A stretch of DNA of 64,000 nt from Nymphaea colorata. Taxonomy: Eukaryota > Streptophyta > Magnoliopsida > Nymphaeales > Nymphaeaceae. The first letter of the stretch is position 1. Each line of letters begins with the position of its first letter. Location of the stretch: the NCBI RefSeq assembly GCF_008831285.2, contig NC_045147.1, forward strand, positions 22,282,981-22,346,980. Reading direction: 5' to 3'. The position numbers and the translations under genes are program-made. Positions 60,710-64,000 of the stretch are shown here, in pieces. The notes beneath the pieces are model-generated. The model made no database searches, was not told the DNA's origin, and saw only the letters and a list, made by a program, of their open reading frames with translations.

Positions 60710-61195
60710 ATGGGAAATTACTTCTCCTGCATCTCCGTCGTCAACTCTCAGGTCGTCACCATCGCTGACCTCGACGGAAACATCCTCGAGTTCCGATCTC
60801 CCCGGCCCGTCGCCGAGCTCATGATCGAATTCCCCGGCCGGATCGTCGCGCCGGCCGACGGACTGCAGAGTCACCGCCGGGTCCAGACGATGCGCGCGGA
60901 CGACGAGACGAGGATAGGCCACTTCTACGTCCTCTTCCCGATGGACAGAATGAACTCCAGAGTCTCCGACGAAGAGATATCCGTGCTCGCCGCCTCGTGC
61001 CTCGCCGGGAAGAAAACCGCCGGAGCGAGAGTCTTTCCGGAAGCCGCCGGGGAGAAAATTAGTGCGGTCGCTCCGAAGCTGAGGCTGGAAGAGCTCTCTT
61101 CGCCGGCGGCCGGTTTGGCGACGGCGAGGATGCCTAATCAACGGCGGTGGCGGCCGGAGCTTCAAAGCATCAACGAGCTCCAGTGCACAGCATAA
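60710..61195 (+). CDS. PADRE-domain (DUF4228) protein, single exon
   Basis: 161-residue plant protein of the PADRE/DUF4228 family, small proteins whose genes often respond to pathogens and abiotic stress. The biochemical role is not established. The N-terminus MGNYFSC carries Gly2 and Ser6, a good N-myristoylation pattern, with Cys7 as a possible palmitoylation site, so membrane association is likely. The family core follows: VTIADLDGNILEF at ~15-28, PVAELMIEFPGRIVAP at ~32-48, then HFYVLFPMDRMNSRVSDEEISVLAA at ~70-95. The C-terminal half is Ala/Gly-rich and low in conservation, as usual. The upstream frame is open for another 60 codons, but MGN is the family start and sits downstream of a TATA box and CT-rich leader. 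The gene is strongly GC-rich. Confidence 0.9.
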   Translation: MGNYFSCISVVNSQVVTIADLDGNILEFRSPRPVAELMIEFPGRIVAPADGLQSHRRVQTMRADDETRIGHFYVLFPMDRMNSRVSDEEISVLAASCLAGKKTAGARVFPEAAGEKISAVAPKLRLEELSSPAAGLATARMPNQRRWRPELQSINELQCTA

Positions 61196-62349
61196 AGCCT
61201 CAGTCGAATATATTTTCACATTTTTCTCCCAAATTTTTTTACCACCGGGTTTTCTCTTCGAACCCCGAAATGTGATGGGGCCGAACTCTGATCCGAAGCC
61301 GAAGTTAGTGTACTTTTTAACTGTGAATGATCTCGTTAAAGAAGAACTGGTTGCGATCATCGCCATCCTTTTAGACGTTCTAACAAGCAAACACACTGAC
61401 CTGGACTCCTGGAGCCGGTGTTGGGCAAGTTTTGACCAGAATTTCGCCAACTGGATGCAATTATCAGCGGATATATTTTGTTAATTTGGGAAGCTTGAGG
61501 GTAAGGTACTAGCCAGATGCAGAGAACTGTGCTAGGCGGTTCCTTGCATAGAGAAAGGAACTCGTCAACGCTAGTATATGAACGCGGCCAGAGTCTCATC
61601 TCCATCATGAATGTGGTTCGTGTCCACTCAAAACACGCACATTTTGTCCACTCTTATATTTAATGAAAAACTGGTAACGTATAGCTCAAAGGCTAGTACG
61701 TGCACACGTTGATGGATGGTATATGTGTGTTTCTGTTGTGTTCAATATTATACTCTACCAAAAACAAAACCGTAGCCTAACTTCTTGACGAGTACCAAAT
61801 TACTGTTCTACCCTTTTACAGTTTGGGGACGGAGGCGGCGGCATAGGGAGGAAAAGGGAAGGTCCTTGGTTCTATAATATTAAAAACAGCTGTAGCAAGA
61901 CTGAAAAAGACGAGCTCTTGATAAGTAACTTGAGATAAACAATTTGCCTTGTAAGATTGTGAAAAGGGAAGAGCAGGGGAGGTTGAAGGCGCGTACTTCA
62001 CGTGTTGTGTCGCGTGGAATGGAAGTGAGGAGAATTGATTTAGGCAGGTGCCTTTCCCCTTGACAAGTGCCAACCTCTTGTGTGGGAGACCGTGAGGCCA
62101 CGCAGTTTCCAGCCCATTTGACTCGGGTAAGGACACAAGGAATTCTTTCGATATAGAAAAAGCAATGCATTATTTCATACATCTACTTTAACTTTTAGAA
62201 AAGATTCATATCTTATAAGTATACATCATTCTTTGTGACGTGTAACGATACATCAATCTTTGTGACAAGCATTGATTAGATGATAAATTATTTTTGAGCT
62301 CCACTCGGGAAACTGAAGCTGACACCAGCATTGGCAATCGACCAAGAGC
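61196..62349. other. Downstream region of the PADRE gene
   Basis: 3' UTR and spacer. No further gene recognised. Confidence 0.45.
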
Positions 62350-64000
62350 TAGCGATGATGGTGCAATCACATGTGCTCTCTTCCCACTAAGAATTCCCAG
62401 GAAGAAGGCAGCCAAGCACTCACAGGTGCTACTGCTGGGGCGGCGGAAGCGCGTTTCATATGCCAACCTAATTAAAAAGCAGCTGACCATGTGCTTTGAT
62501 ATATATTTACATGCACTGGCCATGGCTATATATTGTTAGGTCTCAGTCACGCTATCATAACTAGTGTGAGCTAGATGTGTAGGCCGGCAAGCAACCAAGA
62601 TTGGGTACCAACAGAGACAGATGAGTGCCTTGCAGGCATTTATTTTGACGCGATAAGCTTCACTCATTGAGCTCGTGGTGCGGAACCCTCTTGCGTCTTC
62701 TCGATTCCCCAAAACAAAATCAAATAAAACGTGATCGACCATAAAGGTTAGGTTAGGTCTGTTTGGTTCTCATCAACTTCTTCGCCTCAAATTTTTTATT
62801 ATTAGATTGTCATTCTACCGAATTAAGGGTCTCAGGTCAGACTGAAAATCCATATTTGAAATCTTTATTTTACCTTTTTACAAGGAGAAATGATCCAGTT
62901 TAAAAGATCGGAGAAAGGAGGTTTTGGTATTAAATCTATTGATCTCAAATTCTAAGGCTCTTACATCATGAGCAATCAAATTTTTGAAGCTTCCCAATAC
63001 AAGATCTAAAGAAACTACCATTTGAAGGGCCCATTTCCTGTCACAAAATCAAATTGGGATACAGTTTCTCATATATTTTCTTGACATGAAACTCAATTTT
63101 AGTGAGAACTGTTTAGCTCTCAAGTTAATTCGCGTGCACGATGAAAAAACAACCACCAAACGACCATTAATTTCCTTCATAGATGCATCGATCGTATTGT
63201 CAGCTAATGAGGTGGCAGTGGAGCGAAAAAAGAGGCCTTTGAATGACAACCCACCTCTAACTCAGTTTTGTAAAAACTAGATTTTATGAAAACCAACTTT
63301 TTAATGAGTTTTAGAAACTGTTTTTTTTTTTTTTTGTGTGACACATTTTGAATTTTCACTTCTAATAACAAAACCAGGTTTTATGGAGACTGAGTTTTCT
63401 TCGATGGCATCCAAACAATACAAAAACCTAATTTTGGAGGCAAAACCAGACTTTGTTGTAATTTTGAAGTATCACCCAAACACCCCCTTAAGAATTTCCG
63501 AGTTTCCAAACCAGATCCGATTGCATGCCTTGAAATTACCAAAAACCGACAACCCTCAACTATTGGGATTAAAATTTAACAAAAAAAAAAAAGGAAAACC
63601 TTTTTCAATGAAAGCCATATATACCTATCAACAAAAATGTGGTTCTTTTATTATTTACAATATCAAAAAAAATAATACCTATAAAAATTGAATTGACGGC
63701 TCAACTTTCACCAACCAATGCCTGGAGTTACATTCCACCCATCGAGGCCTTGCCATACCAAATCCACGGCGTACCAATTGGTTGCACGGAGGTTCACGTA
63801 TCTTTGGACCGACCCGGACCCACGTTGGGTGCCGTGCGTACTGGGACCAAAACCGGGTCCGGAAAACGGTGGACTGGGGAGATGGGGGGACCCGGTGCCA
63901 GATGTGATCCGTTCACACCATAAATGCAAGCACAGGGCGTGGGGGGAAGCGGAGCGGACCGCCCTCCGTGGCATGGACCCGATCTGCCCCCCCACACCAC
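62350..64000 (+). repeat. Segmental duplication, copy 2, cut by the window edge
   Basis: Direct repeat of the segment at 58740-60131, in the same block order. The second block (63776-64000) reaches the last base of the window, so the far end of the duplication lies outside. 62750-63770 between the blocks is private to this copy and shows no gene. Confidence 0.75.

Noticed and set aside
1-64000. A wholly new multi-gene system in the window
   Set aside because: Every strong coding gene belongs to a known plant family, and the rest is repeats, transposon remains and anonymous spacer. Nothing else shows coordinated structure.

Overview
This is a stretch of flowering-plant nuclear DNA. It carries spliced genes with GT-AG introns and plant-specific protein families, lying in AT-rich, transposon-scarred intergenic DNA. 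The 5' exons of the wall xylosidase and the acyl-CoA ligase, and the single-exon PADRE gene, are strikingly GC-rich compared with the 3' exons and spacers. That 5'-to-3' GC gradient is best known from monocots and also occurs in some magnoliid and early-diverging lineages. The species cannot be named from the sequence. I found no bacterial, viral, organellar or CRISPR-like content.

Layout. At the left edge (about 1-870) there may be the 5' end of a minus-strand gene running out of the window. From 4748 to 11721 (minus) lies a complete seven-exon GH3 beta-D-xylosidase (BXL family), including a 98-bp exon with the catalytic Asp and one intron with a GC rather than GT donor. From 11.8 to 26.7 kb is a repeat-rich spacer. 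It holds a frameshifted PMEI-type inhibitor gene (20243-20738, minus), several dispersed repeats, and a three-copy tandem array of a ~790-bp unit (22753-25082). From 26873 to 29227 (plus) is a two-exon PMEI-PME pectinesterase whose second exon carries one extra A that breaks the frame between two catalytic motifs. From 31456 to 34748 (plus) is a four-exon ribosomal protein eS12 gene with telo-box sequence upstream. From 39173 to 43338 (minus) is a three-exon AAE7-like peroxisomal acyl-activating enzyme ending in SRL. The interval 43.5-58.7 kb is mostly gene-free: SINE-like pieces, a 785-bp non-autonomous hAT-like element with 12-bp terminal inverted repeats, and a ~1.42-kb tandem duplication. 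From 60710 to 61195 (plus) is a single-exon PADRE/DUF4228 protein with a myristoylation-type N-terminus. It is flanked by two diverged copies of the same upstream segment, so a second copy of the gene may lie just beyond the right edge.

How the genes relate. Three of the seven recognisable genes act on the cell wall: a xylan/arabinan exo-glycosidase, a pectin methylesterase with its own inhibitor-like pro-region, and a free inhibitor-type protein. They sit within 25 kb. The two pectin genes each carry a single frame break, so either both are decaying or the assembly has indel errors. The ribosomal protein, the peroxisomal ligase and the PADRE gene are functionally unrelated neighbours. I did not find a convincing novel biological system. 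The most useful observations are the two frame breaks, the GC-AG intron, a SINE insertion with its matching empty site, the hAT-like element, the LINE remnant, and the predicted PADRE duplicate beyond the edge.
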